Assembly: GCA_017617335.1 (NCBI GenBank)
Contig: JAFZWK010000006.1
Coordinates: forward strand, 1-64,000
DNA length: 64,000 bases
Source of the DNA: Bacteroidaceae bacterium
Lineage (GTDB): Bacteria > Bacteroidota > Bacteroidia > Bacteroidales > Bacteroidaceae
Direction of reading: 5' to 3'
The translations under genes were made by a program, and so were the position numbers. Positions 42,730-50,750 of the stretch are shown here, in pieces. Below the pieces are notes generated by a model. It ran no database searches and was not told the origin of the DNA. It was given only the letters and a program-made list of their open reading frames with translations. Numbering within the stretch: position 1 is the stretch's first letter; each line of letters starts with the position of its first letter.

Positions 42730-44607
42730 ATGAAACGTATCATCACAGCACTGCTCGCTGTCCTTTGCTTGGCGGCTTGCGTAGAGACAGGGGACAAAGT
42801 CATAGAACGTCCTGCATTCAGGTCTGCATCATCAATTGACATCTTCCCAGTGAAGGTGGAACTGACCAAGGAGGCAACCATCGTACATTTCCACATCTTT
42901 TGTGCTGACTGGAGAACCTGGGATATGACGGGGGCCCGTCTCGAAGCTGACGGACAGACATTCGCCTGTCAGCAAGGTCGTATCATCACACACGAAGGCC
43001 AAGAGGTGTTGGCCGACGAAGCGTTTGAGTTCGGAAAAGATTACGAAAAAGATGCTCGGAATGATTCTGTCATCCTCTACTTCGACCCGCTGCTCAGTGG
43101 GACAAAGACCTTCGATTATATAGAGGGTGACAATTCCAACTCTTGGAAATTCTATGGTATTCGGCTCGACAATAAGCTCTATACTGAATTGCTGCCTGCT
43201 TATCAGCCACGAAAAGACGACGGAAAGCCTTTGGAACCTCTGACCCTGAAGTATGGCGATGCGACGGCTATCATAACGATGCATGGGGACACCATCAATG
43301 ATTTCTCTTGGTTTGGGGACGAATGCCGCGACCCAGTTACAAGCGAATACAATGTAAGAACCGAGGTGGACGGGAATGTGTGTTATTTCTCCCAACCCGC
43401 TTATACGGCAATAATGCCTACGTTTATTGGCCCGAGATTAGACACGCTTGGGTTTGGCCACCAGTACAACATGATAGTGATTCCAGGCGAGACGCTGACA
43501 GTCGATTTCGATCCTGCTGCCTGCAATGCCTGGTTGTATGACTTTTCGGCAGGCAAGCCTTCACATAACGGCTACCGCTTGGGCGGAACGATTGGCGACC
43601 TCAACGAGGTTCTGCTGGAGAATAAGAGGCATTTCACCCTCTATATGATGTCGGAGATACCGAGCTACGACGAAGTGAAGGACTTCCCGGAATGGCGAGA
43701 GAAGTTGTGGCAGAACCTTGATACTCTACGCCAAGGAGTGATGAAGCGCAAAGACTATACCCGTAGGCAGAAGGACTTCTTCACGCTGCTGATAGACAGG
43801 GCATACGTGCGTTGCAATGTCCTTTGCCTTGGCTTCCTCGAATGGCAGAACAATTCCCTTCCCGACAGCGCTTTGGCTCACCTGAAGAACACATACACAT
43901 TGGTTGACCCGCATGCAAAGGAGTTGCAGTACTTCCGCGACGGACGAAGCTACTACTTCCCTCTCAAGGATGAAGTCCTGCCTTATTTCGAAGCCAACGG
44001 CCTTACGGAAAGCGAGCCTTACAAGATGACGAAGGCCCTAGTCGAAGCCAAGGAGATGGGCGACGTCATGAAGCAGGGAAAGATTCTGCCCGAAAGCGAG
44101 ATTGAGAAGGCTCATCCATACTTCCAGCGTGTCCTCCGTGAGTTCAACGACAGCAATCGGGTGCAGTTGGAGCGCATAGAGCGAGAGGCTAATGACCGCA
44201 TGAAGCCCACACCAAATGTGCCTGGCGACAAGCTCCTGCAAGCCATCGTCAAAGAGCATCCGGGCAAGGCCGTCTTCTTCGACCTTTGGGCAACTTGGTG
44301 CGGACCCTGCAAGAGAGGCATCGAGGCAATGGAGCCGTTGAAGGAACAACTGAAGGGAAAAGATATTGTCTTCGTCTATCTGACCGACGAATCGAGCTTC
44401 ATGAATGCATGGACCGAGAGCGTGCTAAAGATACCTGGCATCCACTACCGCATCCCAACGAAGAAATGGGAGGAAATACCCATTCCAGGCGGTATCCCGC
44501 AGTACTATCTCTTTGACCGCAAAGGCAAGAAGGTCTGGGAAGAAACGGGCTTCAGTGATGAAGTTCTGAAGGACATCGAAAAACAGATAACAAAGACTTT
44601 AGAATAA
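42730..44607 (+). CDS. TlpA-like thioredoxin-domain lipoprotein
   Basis: A 625-residue lipoprotein with the lipobox LAAC (Cys17) and a long N-terminal region of unknown fold. The C-terminal TlpA/thioredoxin domain starts near 'HPGKAVFFDLWATWCGPCKRGI'; the active-site CGPC is intact. It is probably a periplasmic thiol-disulfide protein of the large Bacteroidetes family with DUF4369-like or other N-terminal parts. The start was set at 42730 because 31 residues of the longer frame from 42637 precede a clear lipoprotein signal and overlap the promoter. In contrast to the protein at 27539, this one keeps its cysteines. Confidence 0.83.
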   Translation: MKRIITALLAVLCLAACVETGDKVIERPAFRSASSIDIFPVKVELTKEATIVHFHIFCADWRTWDMTGARLEADGQTFACQQGRIITHEGQEVLADEAFEFGKDYEKDARNDSVILYFDPLLSGTKTFDYIEGDNSNSWKFYGIRLDNKLYTELLPAYQPRKDDGKPLEPLTLKYGDATAIITMHGDTINDFSWFGDECRDPVTSEYNVRTEVDGNVCYFSQPAYTAIMPTFIGPRLDTLGFGHQYNMIVIPGETLTVDFDPAACNAWLYDFSAGKPSHNGYRLGGTIGDLNEVLLENKRHFTLYMMSEIPSYDEVKDFPEWREKLWQNLDTLRQGVMKRKDYTRRQKDFFTLLIDRAYVRCNVLCLGFLEWQNNSLPDSALAHLKNTYTLVDPHAKELQYFRDGRSYYFPLKDEVLPYFEANGLTESEPYKMTKALVEAKEMGDVMKQGKILPESEIEKAHPYFQRVLREFNDSNRVQLERIEREANDRMKPTPNVPGDKLLQAIVKEHPGKAVFFDLWATWCGPCKRGIEAMEPLKEQLKGKDIVFVYLTDESSFMNAWTESVLKIPGIHYRIPTKKWEEIPIPGGIPQYYLFDRKGKKVWEETGFSDEVLKDIEKQITKTLE

Positions 44608-44718
44608 GTTTTTATTCCTCTTTGATGAAAGGTTTATAAAACAGATGTTTTAAAAAGTTTTAACGTAATTGCTTGAAATATATTATGGGCTTGTACGTTA
44701 TATAATAAAAGATACTGT

Positions 44719-45474
44719 ATGGAGTCCCTGAAAACTTTTTTTAAGAAGATACTTAAGGCTATCTGCAAGGTGGGCGATAGGCTTTCCTACATTTGGTTCC
44801 TTCTTCCCGTCGCTTCTGTTCTCGTGAATGTGAGAATACTGAAGGTTATGGCGGACGACCCGATTAAGACGGATTTCTATTGCGGCATCTCGCTTTGGAT
44901 ACTCCTCCTTTACATTATTTCAACTTTGTTCCTGCTGCATAGAGGCAAGATCTGGCAGTTCTTTTTCGCAGTTGCCATAGGTTTCGTCTTGTTTCTCTTC
45001 GATGGCTTCGTCGGTCTTGCCTTGCAATCCGCTCCAACTCGCTTTGCGATGGAACATTCGATTCCTGAGGGCTTGGCCTATTACACGCCTAAAGCAGAGA
45101 ATGCGGATTTGGCAGAAGATGTCGATTCGTTGGACGAAACGACCTACCTTCAAGTTCGAAACAGCTATCAGGGTGGTATATACGAGTACTCTTTCTACTA
45201 TCCCAAACTTCCCGAAGGCACAATCTATCTGCGATGCTTCGAAGTGACGGAGAATCTGCCTCTATCTAAGAGCCGTCTGAGAAAAGCTTCGTGTCAGCAG
45301 ATTAGCGGCACAGAACATTTTGCATGTCTTGTTGACGGCAAGCAATTCACCATTTACGAGGGAGATTGGGGCAAGGGTTATGCAGCCAGGATAGAGGTCT
45401 GGTTTAGAGACAAGAAGGGAAACGAAAGGAAACTCCTCGAGAAAATCTATGCTGTAGAAGGCTGGACGCGTTGA
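44719..45474 (+). CDS. Unknown protein with three N-terminal membrane helices
   Basis: A 251-residue protein that I do not recognise. Three hydrophobic helices lie near residues 22-40, 53-72 and 75-97, followed by a soluble part of about 150 residues ('TYLQVRNSYQGGIYEYSFYYPKLPEGTIYLRCFEVTENLPLS') that is probably outside the cytoplasm. The upstream DNA lacks a TAnnTTTG box, and the gene is 111 bp after the thioredoxin lipoprotein, so the two might be cotranscribed. Confidence 0.65.
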   Translation: MESLKTFFKKILKAICKVGDRLSYIWFLLPVASVLVNVRILKVMADDPIKTDFYCGISLWILLLYIISTLFLLHRGKIWQFFFAVAIGFVLFLFDGFVGLALQSAPTRFAMEHSIPEGLAYYTPKAENADLAEDVDSLDETTYLQVRNSYQGGIYEYSFYYPKLPEGTIYLRCFEVTENLPLSKSRLRKASCQQISGTEHFACLVDGKQFTIYEGDWGKGYAARIEVWFRDKKGNERKLLEKIYAVEGWTR

Positions 45475-45523
45475 CCTTCGAACCTTTTATTTTTCGAGGC
45501 TGAAGCGAACATCTTGCTTTTCA

Positions 45524-46381
45524 TCAGTTTTTCTCTATCACGAAGGTTACATTGTAACCACGGAGGGGAGATTCGGCAAGGCTGAGGGTCATGCCCTGCA
45601 TCATCAGAATTTGGCGCGAGAGGGAGAGCCCTATGCCAGAACCTGTCTGCTTGGTAGTAAAGAAGGGAATGAAGATTTCGTGTGCGACATCAAGAGGGAT
45701 AACATGACCGTCGTTGCTTACATATATCCCCTTAAGGTCTGCTTGAATCCCAATCGTCTTGGCATCGGCCTCGATGGCGTTCTTTATCATATTTATAAAG
45801 ACTTGGCGTAGCAGGTTCTCGTCGACCTGTAGATAATAGTCGCTGGGGATGTCGATGTTCCACTTCAGTTGGGGATAGAGTGATGCTATGCGTCGGACAA
45901 AGTCCTGTATGTTCACTTCGGCTAGGACGGGTTCTTGCAGCTGGGTAAGCTTGCGGTAACTCTCCACGAAGGTTACAAGCCCTGTGCTGGTATCATGAAT
46001 GGCGCGGATGCCTTCCTCAAAGGGAGAGTCCTTGATGTCTGGATTGTTCAGATAGGCTTGGCTGATGCTCTGTATGGGAGCTGTGGCATTCATGATCTCA
46101 TGTGTCAGCACTCGGGTGAGTTTCTGCCACGATTCCACCTCGCTGTGTGCCACCTGTTTCTGTATGTCCTGCCCCATGTCGTTGAGTGCTTCTTGCAGGG
46201 CCTTCTCTCCGAAAAAGAGTCCGCGTGTGGGCAGACGGAAAGAGAAATCCCTGTGGCGGATGGCATCGCGCATAATCTGTGCCCTTTCCCTTAACAGACA
46301 TTGATGGCGGTATGCATAGACCAAAGCCACCACGACGATGATAAGGACAACGAGCAGGATTATGATTTCAGATACACTCAC
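45524..46381 (-). CDS. Sensor histidine kinase
   Basis: A 285-residue kinase with one N-terminal membrane helix (5-24) and no large sensor domain. The phospho-acceptor is H94 in LTHEIMNATAPI. The ATP-binding domain has the N-box INMIKNAIEA, a short G1 and an F/G2 region 'FFTTKQTGSGIGLSLSRQI'. It should phosphorylate the response regulator, whose gene overlaps by 4 bp upstream. The near absence of a sensor domain suggests it senses through its membrane helix or through the neighbouring ABC exporter, as in other transporter-linked systems. Confidence 0.88.
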   Translation of the reverse strand: MSVSEIIILLVVLIIVVVALVYAYRHQCLLRERAQIMRDAIRHRDFSFRLPTRGLFFGEKALQEALNDMGQDIQKQVAHSEVESWQKLTRVLTHEIMNATAPIQSISQAYLNNPDIKDSPFEEGIRAIHDTSTGLVTFVESYRKLTQLQEPVLAEVNIQDFVRRIASLYPQLKWNIDIPSDYYLQVDENLLRQVFINMIKNAIEADAKTIGIQADLKGIYVSNDGHVIPLDVAHEIFIPFFTTKQTGSGIGLSLSRQILMMQGMTLSLAESPLRGYNVTFVIEKN

Positions 46382-46893
46382 TTTACCTTATTATATAGTG
46401 TTTGTCTGCTGATGCCTAATAAATCGGCAGCTTTCTTCATATTCCCGTCGCATTTGTTCAGCACCTTGCGTACATGTTCCGTTTCCAGCTGTTCCAAGGG
46501 AATCACCTCGCCAGCCTTGTCGATAGCATCCTTCAGCACGCGGATGAGCTCGTCGTTGTCCCAGGGCTTGGTCACGAAGTCGGCAGCTCCGCTTTTCAGA
46601 CCTCTCACGGCCAGTTTCACATCAGCGTAGGCCGTCATCAGTACGATGGGGATGTCTGGGAACTTGCGATGGATAGCCGAGAGCCATATCATGCCTTCCT
46701 GACCAGAGTTCACTCCCAGGCTGAAGTTCATATCCAAAAGTATTGCTTCTGGCCTTTCCTTTTCGATGGTAACAAGTGCCGTCTCTGGTGATTTCAGGGT
46801 AACGATGCGCTCAAATACACTATTCAGGCAGATTTTCACCGCCGTCAGGATGGCGGCATTGTCGTCTATGACAAGTAGGGTTCCGTATTTCAT
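46378..46893 (-). CDS. Short response regulator: receiver plus Fis-type HTH, no AAA+ domain
   Basis: A 171-residue regulator. The receiver domain (1-125) has D10/D11, phospho-acceptor D54 in LLDMNFS and K109 in VTKP. It joins directly to a Fis-type helix-turn-helix (about 137-171, 'KKAADLLGISRQTLYNKVK'). NtrC-type regulators carry a sigma-54-activating AAA+ domain between these parts; it is missing here, giving a RegA/ActR-like shape. The -7 box at 46898-46905 places +1 at or near its ATG, so the message may be leaderless. Divergent from the ABC exporter at 47102, whose promoter region holds two dyad operators. Confidence 0.85.
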   Translation of the reverse strand: MKYGTLLVIDDNAAILTAVKICLNSVFERIVTLKSPETALVTIEKERPEAILLDMNFSLGVNSGQEGMIWLSAIHRKFPDIPIVLMTAYADVKLAVRGLKSGAADFVTKPWDNDELIRVLKDAIDKAGEVIPLEQLETEHVRKVLNKCDGNMKKAADLLGISRQTLYNKVK

Positions 46894-46897
46894 GCTG

Positions 46898-46905
46898 CAA
46901 AGGTA
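46898..46905 (-). promoter_or_regulatory. -7 box of the response regulator-kinase operon
   Basis: The minus strand reads TACCTTTG from 46905 to 46898, only 4 bp from the start codon at 46893. No good -33 element. Confidence 0.45.
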
Positions 46906-46977
46906 GTATTTTTAGTTCATAATTCATGGCTCGTGGTTCATGCTTTTTGCTTCGCTAAGGAGCGATTTGCCCGAAAG

Positions 46978-47017
46978 TGTCTAATTTCTGGACACAAGTG
47001 TGTCTAAATTTTAGACA
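46978..47017. promoter_or_regulatory. Pair of TGTC-N9-GACA dyads, probable response-regulator binding sites
   Basis: Site 1 (46978-46994) reads TGTCTAATTTCTGGACA. Site 2 (47001-47017) reads TGTCTAAATTTTAGACA, a perfect 8+1+8 palindrome. They are 23 bp apart centre to centre, about two helical turns. Both lie 50-90 bp upstream of the exporter's -7 box, a normal place for activator sites. Confidence 0.6.
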
Positions 47018-47066
47018 GCTTACGTTTTTCTGCATGAAAATGTAGGCGTACCCCTTACCTATAACA

Positions 47067-47074
47067 TACCTTTG
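47067..47074 (+). promoter_or_regulatory. -7 box of the ABC exporter operon
   Basis: TACCTTTG, full consensus, 28 bp before the ATG at 47102. No -33 match and no GG-N10-GC sigma-54 pattern were found, so an activator at the upstream dyads is plausible. Confidence 0.5.
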
Positions 47075-47101
47075 CATCAGAAAACAAAAACTGAGAGAAT
47101 T

Positions 47102-49510
47102 ATGAACAACAAACTAACATTTCACAACATCAGGGCCAGTTGGCGCAATCTTATGAAGTACAAAGCACAGAACACCATCGCTGTGCTCTGCCTGGCAGTA
47201 GGGATGGTCTGCTTCTGCGTAACGATAATCATGTCGCAGAGAGTGCAGGAGCAATGGAAGCGCACCGGTTGCGACCCGCACAGTGCGAGGGTGCAACTCT
47301 TCACGCAAGGCTCACGTGGTGACAGCGTCGTCTATGTAACTCCCGAAGTCCTTCGACGCATCAACGAGGCGCACTTGTCGAGCGTCGGACAGATTGACAT
47401 CAACTACTGGTGGCTTTCGTCAATCGCTTCGTTCATCGACCTTGAGGGCAAAGAGCACCTCGTCGATACGAAGTTCGGATGGGTAAGCCCCGAACACTTC
47501 AACCGCCTCGGTCTCAGGTCGGCCATCACCGGCAAGAACATCCCTGTACTGAAGCCCGGCGACATGATAATGACGAAGGGCATGCTAGAGCGCACCTTCG
47601 GTCTCGACGTGAACCCCATTGGCTTCAAGGTGGACAGAATGTCCCGCTATGGCGAAGAGAACTATCGCGTCATCAAGGATGTAGTGGACACGGGCGACTG
47701 GATGCTAACGGAGGACCAGATGATGGTTGTCACTGATATGCTGAAGGAGTACGAGCAGAAAGAGGAAGAAGACACGTACATGATCCATTTCGATGTCGTT
47801 CTCCCGAAGGGGAAGAAGGACACCGACCTGCAGAAGGAGCTGCAGGAGCTGCTGCCGGAGTACAAGGTGAGTGCAAGGACATATAGCGTCAACCGGCAGG
47901 GACTCACGCTGATGGTTATCATCGGTTGCAGCGTGCTGCTGATAGGGCTGCTCGGCTTCCTGAAGATGCAGACGCAGCTCTTCCGCCTGCGCTGGCGCGA
48001 GATGGGTTTGCGCCGTTGCATGGGAGCGACGGGCAGCCAGTTGCTCTGGCTCCTTGTGTGCGAGGTGGGCATCGTCTTCCTTTTCGTCACGCTGCTCACG
48101 CTGGCCTTCACTTCCCTGCTGGCTGACTTCGCCCTGCCTATCATCCAGAAGATCTATCACTTCGCCTTCTCCTTCAACATGCCTCGGACGTATGCCGCGG
48201 AGCTTTGGATATGTCTGGCTGTGTTCCTCGCGACGGCATGCATCGCCGCCATGTCCGTGCGCCGCGTCATCACCGTCCCGCTGAGCGAGGTGGTGGGCAA
48301 GAGCCGTAGAAACTCCTCGCGCGGGCGCAGCATCCTTATAGTCATGCAGATGGTGATATGTCTGCTCTTTGCCTTCTTCGTTGCAGCAGGTGCCTACAAG
48401 GGGAGTGGCAGGGACAACTCCGATTACATTGAATACCTTATGTCCGACAATGAGGATTTCGCCGGCTGTCTCGTCACAGAGAACCGCGAGTGGAAAGTCG
48501 GCTTTCTCGACTCTGTGCCTCAGCTACAACACATTGAGAACTACACCAGCACGGTGACGCTGCCTCTGCGCCAGCAGGACGGCGATACGGCCTACACCTG
48601 CCAGGCCATGCTGACGGACGAGCACCTCTTCGAGATACTGAACCTGGAGGTAAGGCCCTCCGCTACAGAGGAGGAGATAGACGAAGAGGAGCTGACAGCC
48701 ATCTATGTCCCCACGGAGCGCGCCCAGCAGCTGCGGCAGACGATTGGCGTGGCGGCTACGGAACATCCCCGGCATAGGGTGATAGAGAAAGGCAAGGAGG
48801 CCGAGTGCGTGGGTTACATCAGGGGAAAGGTGCTCTCTTCCCTGATGTGGCAGGACGAAAGGCCGGTGTTCCTCTATGTGTGTGAGCGGAGCTACTTTGC
48901 CGAACACTACCTCATCGACTTCCGCGTAGTGGAGGACTTCGAGAACAGCCTCAGCTGGTCGCTCCGCCACTACATCATCCTCAAGACAACCCCCGGACGG
49001 TACGACGAGGCCGTGAGCGAACTGACGGACTACTATCAGAGGATGGGACGCTACACGCTGGCAAAGGCACCCCTGGACAACCTCTACGATATCCTCTTCA
49101 AGGAGCAGCGCATGATGGAACTGGTGATGCAGGTGGGCAACATAATGACCGCCACTGCCCTGCTGTGCATCGTGCTGACGCTCTTCTCCTCAGTTTCCCT
49201 GGACACGAGAGGCCGTCAGAAGGAGGTTGCCATCCGCAAGGTGCACGGCGCAAGCAAGCGGCAGATTATGTGGCTCTTCGGCAAGCAGTACGTCTGGCAG
49301 CTCATCGTCAGCAGTATCATCACCCTGCTGCTCTGTCTCGTCTTGACCGAGCTGATGTATGAAAGGAATATAATTGACAGCATGTCGGGAGTTATCCCTG
49401 CTTACATCTGTTCTGTCCTCTTCATCGCCTTCGTCTCCCTCCTCACCGTAGGGTACAAAATATATAAGGTATCAAGATTGGAACCAGCGAAAATAATTAA
49501 GAAAGAGTAG
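47102..49510 (+). CDS. FtsX/MacB-type ABC transporter permease
   Basis: An 802-residue permease with two FtsX-like halves: a first membrane helix ('NTIAVLCLAVGMVCFCVTIIM'), a large periplasmic domain, three helices around 290-400, a second helix and periplasmic domain, and three C-terminal helices ending 'VGYKIYKVSRLEPAKIIKKE'. This type, common in Bacteroidetes, exports peptides or other compounds together with a MacB-like ATPase; the substrate is unknown. The start is 47102 (MNNKLTF...). The codons are richer in G and C than in neighbouring genes. Its ATPase follows 64 bp downstream. Confidence 0.85.
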   Translation: MNNKLTFHNIRASWRNLMKYKAQNTIAVLCLAVGMVCFCVTIIMSQRVQEQWKRTGCDPHSARVQLFTQGSRGDSVVYVTPEVLRRINEAHLSSVGQIDINYWWLSSIASFIDLEGKEHLVDTKFGWVSPEHFNRLGLRSAITGKNIPVLKPGDMIMTKGMLERTFGLDVNPIGFKVDRMSRYGEENYRVIKDVVDTGDWMLTEDQMMVVTDMLKEYEQKEEEDTYMIHFDVVLPKGKKDTDLQKELQELLPEYKVSARTYSVNRQGLTLMVIIGCSVLLIGLLGFLKMQTQLFRLRWREMGLRRCMGATGSQLLWLLVCEVGIVFLFVTLLTLAFTSLLADFALPIIQKIYHFAFSFNMPRTYAAELWICLAVFLATACIAAMSVRRVITVPLSEVVGKSRRNSSRGRSILIVMQMVICLLFAFFVAAGAYKGSGRDNSDYIEYLMSDNEDFAGCLVTENREWKVGFLDSVPQLQHIENYTSTVTLPLRQQDGDTAYTCQAMLTDEHLFEILNLEVRPSATEEEIDEEELTAIYVPTERAQQLRQTIGVAATEHPRHRVIEKGKEAECVGYIRGKVLSSLMWQDERPVFLYVCERSYFAEHYLIDFRVVEDFENSLSWSLRHYIILKTTPGRYDEAVSELTDYYQRMGRYTLAKAPLDNLYDILFKEQRMMELVMQVGNIMTATALLCIVLTLFSSVSLDTRGRQKEVAIRKVHGASKRQIMWLFGKQYVWQLIVSSIITLLLCLVLTELMYERNIIDSMSGVIPAYICSVLFIAFVSLLTVGYKIYKVSRLEPAKIIKKE

Positions 49511-49539
49511 ATCCCCCAAACCCCTTTAGGGGGGGAACA

Positions 49540-49569
49540 ATTAAATGGTAAATGATTAAATGGTAAATG
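49540..49569. repeat. 15-bp tandem repeat before the ABC ATPase gene
   Basis: ATTAAATGGTAAATG occurs twice, 49540-49554 and 49555-49569, directly before the ATPase start at 49575. Related TAAATGGT text reappears at about 50418-50470 and, inverted, at 51842-51865. Confidence 0.8.
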
Positions 49570-49574
49570 TAATT

Positions 49575-50249
49575 ATGATAACGTTAGAAAACATCAAGAA
49601 AGTATTCCGCACGGAAGAAATCGACACCTGGGCTTTGCGCGAAGTGAGCCTGGAAGTGAAAGAAGGAGAATTTGTTGCCATCATGGGGCCGTCGGGCTGT
49701 GGCAAGACTACATTATTAAATATAATGGGTTTGCTCGACACGCCTACCGAGGGAACCTACACCTTCAATGGCAAGGACGTGAGCCAGCTCAGCGAGAAGG
49801 AGCGCACCAAAATCCGCAAAGGCACTATCGGCTTCGTGTTCCAAAGCTTCAACCTCATCGATGACCTCAATGTCTATGAAAACGTCGAGCTGCCCCTGCT
49901 CTACATGGGCGTACCAGCCAAGGAGCGCAAAAAGCGGGTAGAGGCCATCCTGGACCGTATGGCGATGTCGCATCACCGCAAGCACTTCCCCTGCCAACTT
50001 TCAGGAGGTCAGCAGCAGCGCGTGGCCGTAGCTCGTGCCGTCGTATCCAATCCTCAGATTATCCTCGCTGATGAGCCTACGGGCAATCTGGACTCCAAGA
50101 ACAGCAAGGAGGTGATGGACCTCCTCTGCCAGCTGCACAATGAGGGTACCACCATCGTCATGGTGACACACTCGCAGCACAACGCCAGCTATGCCGACCG
50201 CATCATCAGCCTTTATGATGGCCAGATTGTAGAGCAGACAGAGCTGTAA
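49575..50249 (+). CDS. ABC transporter ATP-binding protein (MacB/LolD type)
   Basis: A 224-residue ATPase. Walker A GPSGCGKTT is at about 38-46, then the Q-loop FVFQSFNLIDDLNV, signature LSGGQQQRVAVARA, Walker B ILADEPTGNLDS and the H-loop VTHS. It should power the FtsX-type permease encoded just upstream. The start was set at 49575 (MITLENI...), the usual start of this family; an ATG at 49560 in the 15-bp repeat would add five residues. Confidence 0.93.
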   Translation: MITLENIKKVFRTEEIDTWALREVSLEVKEGEFVAIMGPSGCGKTTLLNIMGLLDTPTEGTYTFNGKDVSQLSEKERTKIRKGTIGFVFQSFNLIDDLNVYENVELPLLYMGVPAKERKKRVEAILDRMAMSHHRKHFPCQLSGGQQQRVAVARAVVSNPQIILADEPTGNLDSKNSKEVMDLLCQLHNEGTTIVMVTHSQHNASYADRIISLYDGQIVEQTEL

Positions 50250-50324
50250 AAACGACGCACAAAATTTTTTTTCATAACATGCCAATTAGAATTATGGAGT
50301 TAATAAATGATTAGTCCGGACCTG

Positions 50325-50355
50325 CTCCCACCCTCTGCGAAGATCGTGGGAGTTT
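50325..50355 (+). terminator. Hairpin after the ABC exporter operon
   Basis: CTCCCAC (50325-50331) pairs with GTGGGAG (50346-50352) across a 14-nt loop, followed by TTT. The T-run is short. Confidence 0.4.
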
Positions 50356-50473
50356 CCTGTTATTGAGTGTGATTGCCTCGTGCACTTGCGCTTTTGTTGT
50401 GTCAGCATCCACCCCAATGTTTAAATGGTAGATAGTTAAAAGGTAAATCGTAAATGGTAGATGGTAAATGACT

Positions 50474-50549
50474 TAACGTGTTGACTCTGGAGTTTCAACG
50501 TGTTAACTTCTCCTTCTCAACACGTTGTGAAGTTAGGAACAACGTGTGA
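50474..50549. repeat. Array D: four degenerate CAAC[AC/GT]GTTG units phased at 22 bp
   Basis: Units start at 50474, 50496, 50518 and 50540, again exactly 22 bp apart: TAACGTGTTG, CAACGTGTTA, CAACACGTTG, CAACGTGTGA. Only the third is perfect. The spacers differ from those of the other arrays, yet the period is kept. Confidence 0.85.
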
Positions 50550-50594
50550 GTTACTCATTGCCTTATTCTCTTATTCAAATTTCAATTTTGCTAA

Positions 50595-50618
50595 TGTTAC
50601 TGTGTTACTGTGTTACTG
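50595..50618. repeat. TGTTACTG repeated three times
   Basis: Three exact 8-bp copies at 50595, 50603 and 50611, followed by a partial TG. This looks like a small variable-number repeat. Confidence 0.85.
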
Positions 50619-50685
50619 TGAAAACGATGACGTTGACGGTCGATTGGGGGAAGCGTTATTTTTTTTTCGTTTTGAGTTGCCGAGA

Positions 50686-50717
50686 TTTGCATAAATCATG
50701 ATTTTTTTGTATTTTTG
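50686..50717 (+). promoter_or_regulatory. Promoter of the DUF3078 gene
   Basis: TTTG (50686-50689), a 20-bp spacer and TATTTTTG (50710-50717) match the full Bacteroidetes consensus. The expected +1 near 50724 supports a start at 50745 or 50751. Confidence 0.65.
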
Positions 50718-50750
50718 CACTTAGAATATGGATATTTTAGATTAATGATT

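Larger units (their letters stand above)
50250..50750. other. Intergenic region with terminator, repeats, array D and promoter
   Basis: A 501-bp stretch without a gene. In order: a terminator-like hairpin (50325-50355), TAAATGGT-rich text (about 50418-50470), the 22-bp array D (50474-50549), an 8-bp triplet repeat (50595-50618) and a full promoter (50686-50717). Confidence 0.8.

Noticed and set aside
47041..47074. Sigma-54 promoter before the ABC exporter
   Set aside because: No GG-N10-GC pattern could be found; a TAnnTTTG box is present instead.
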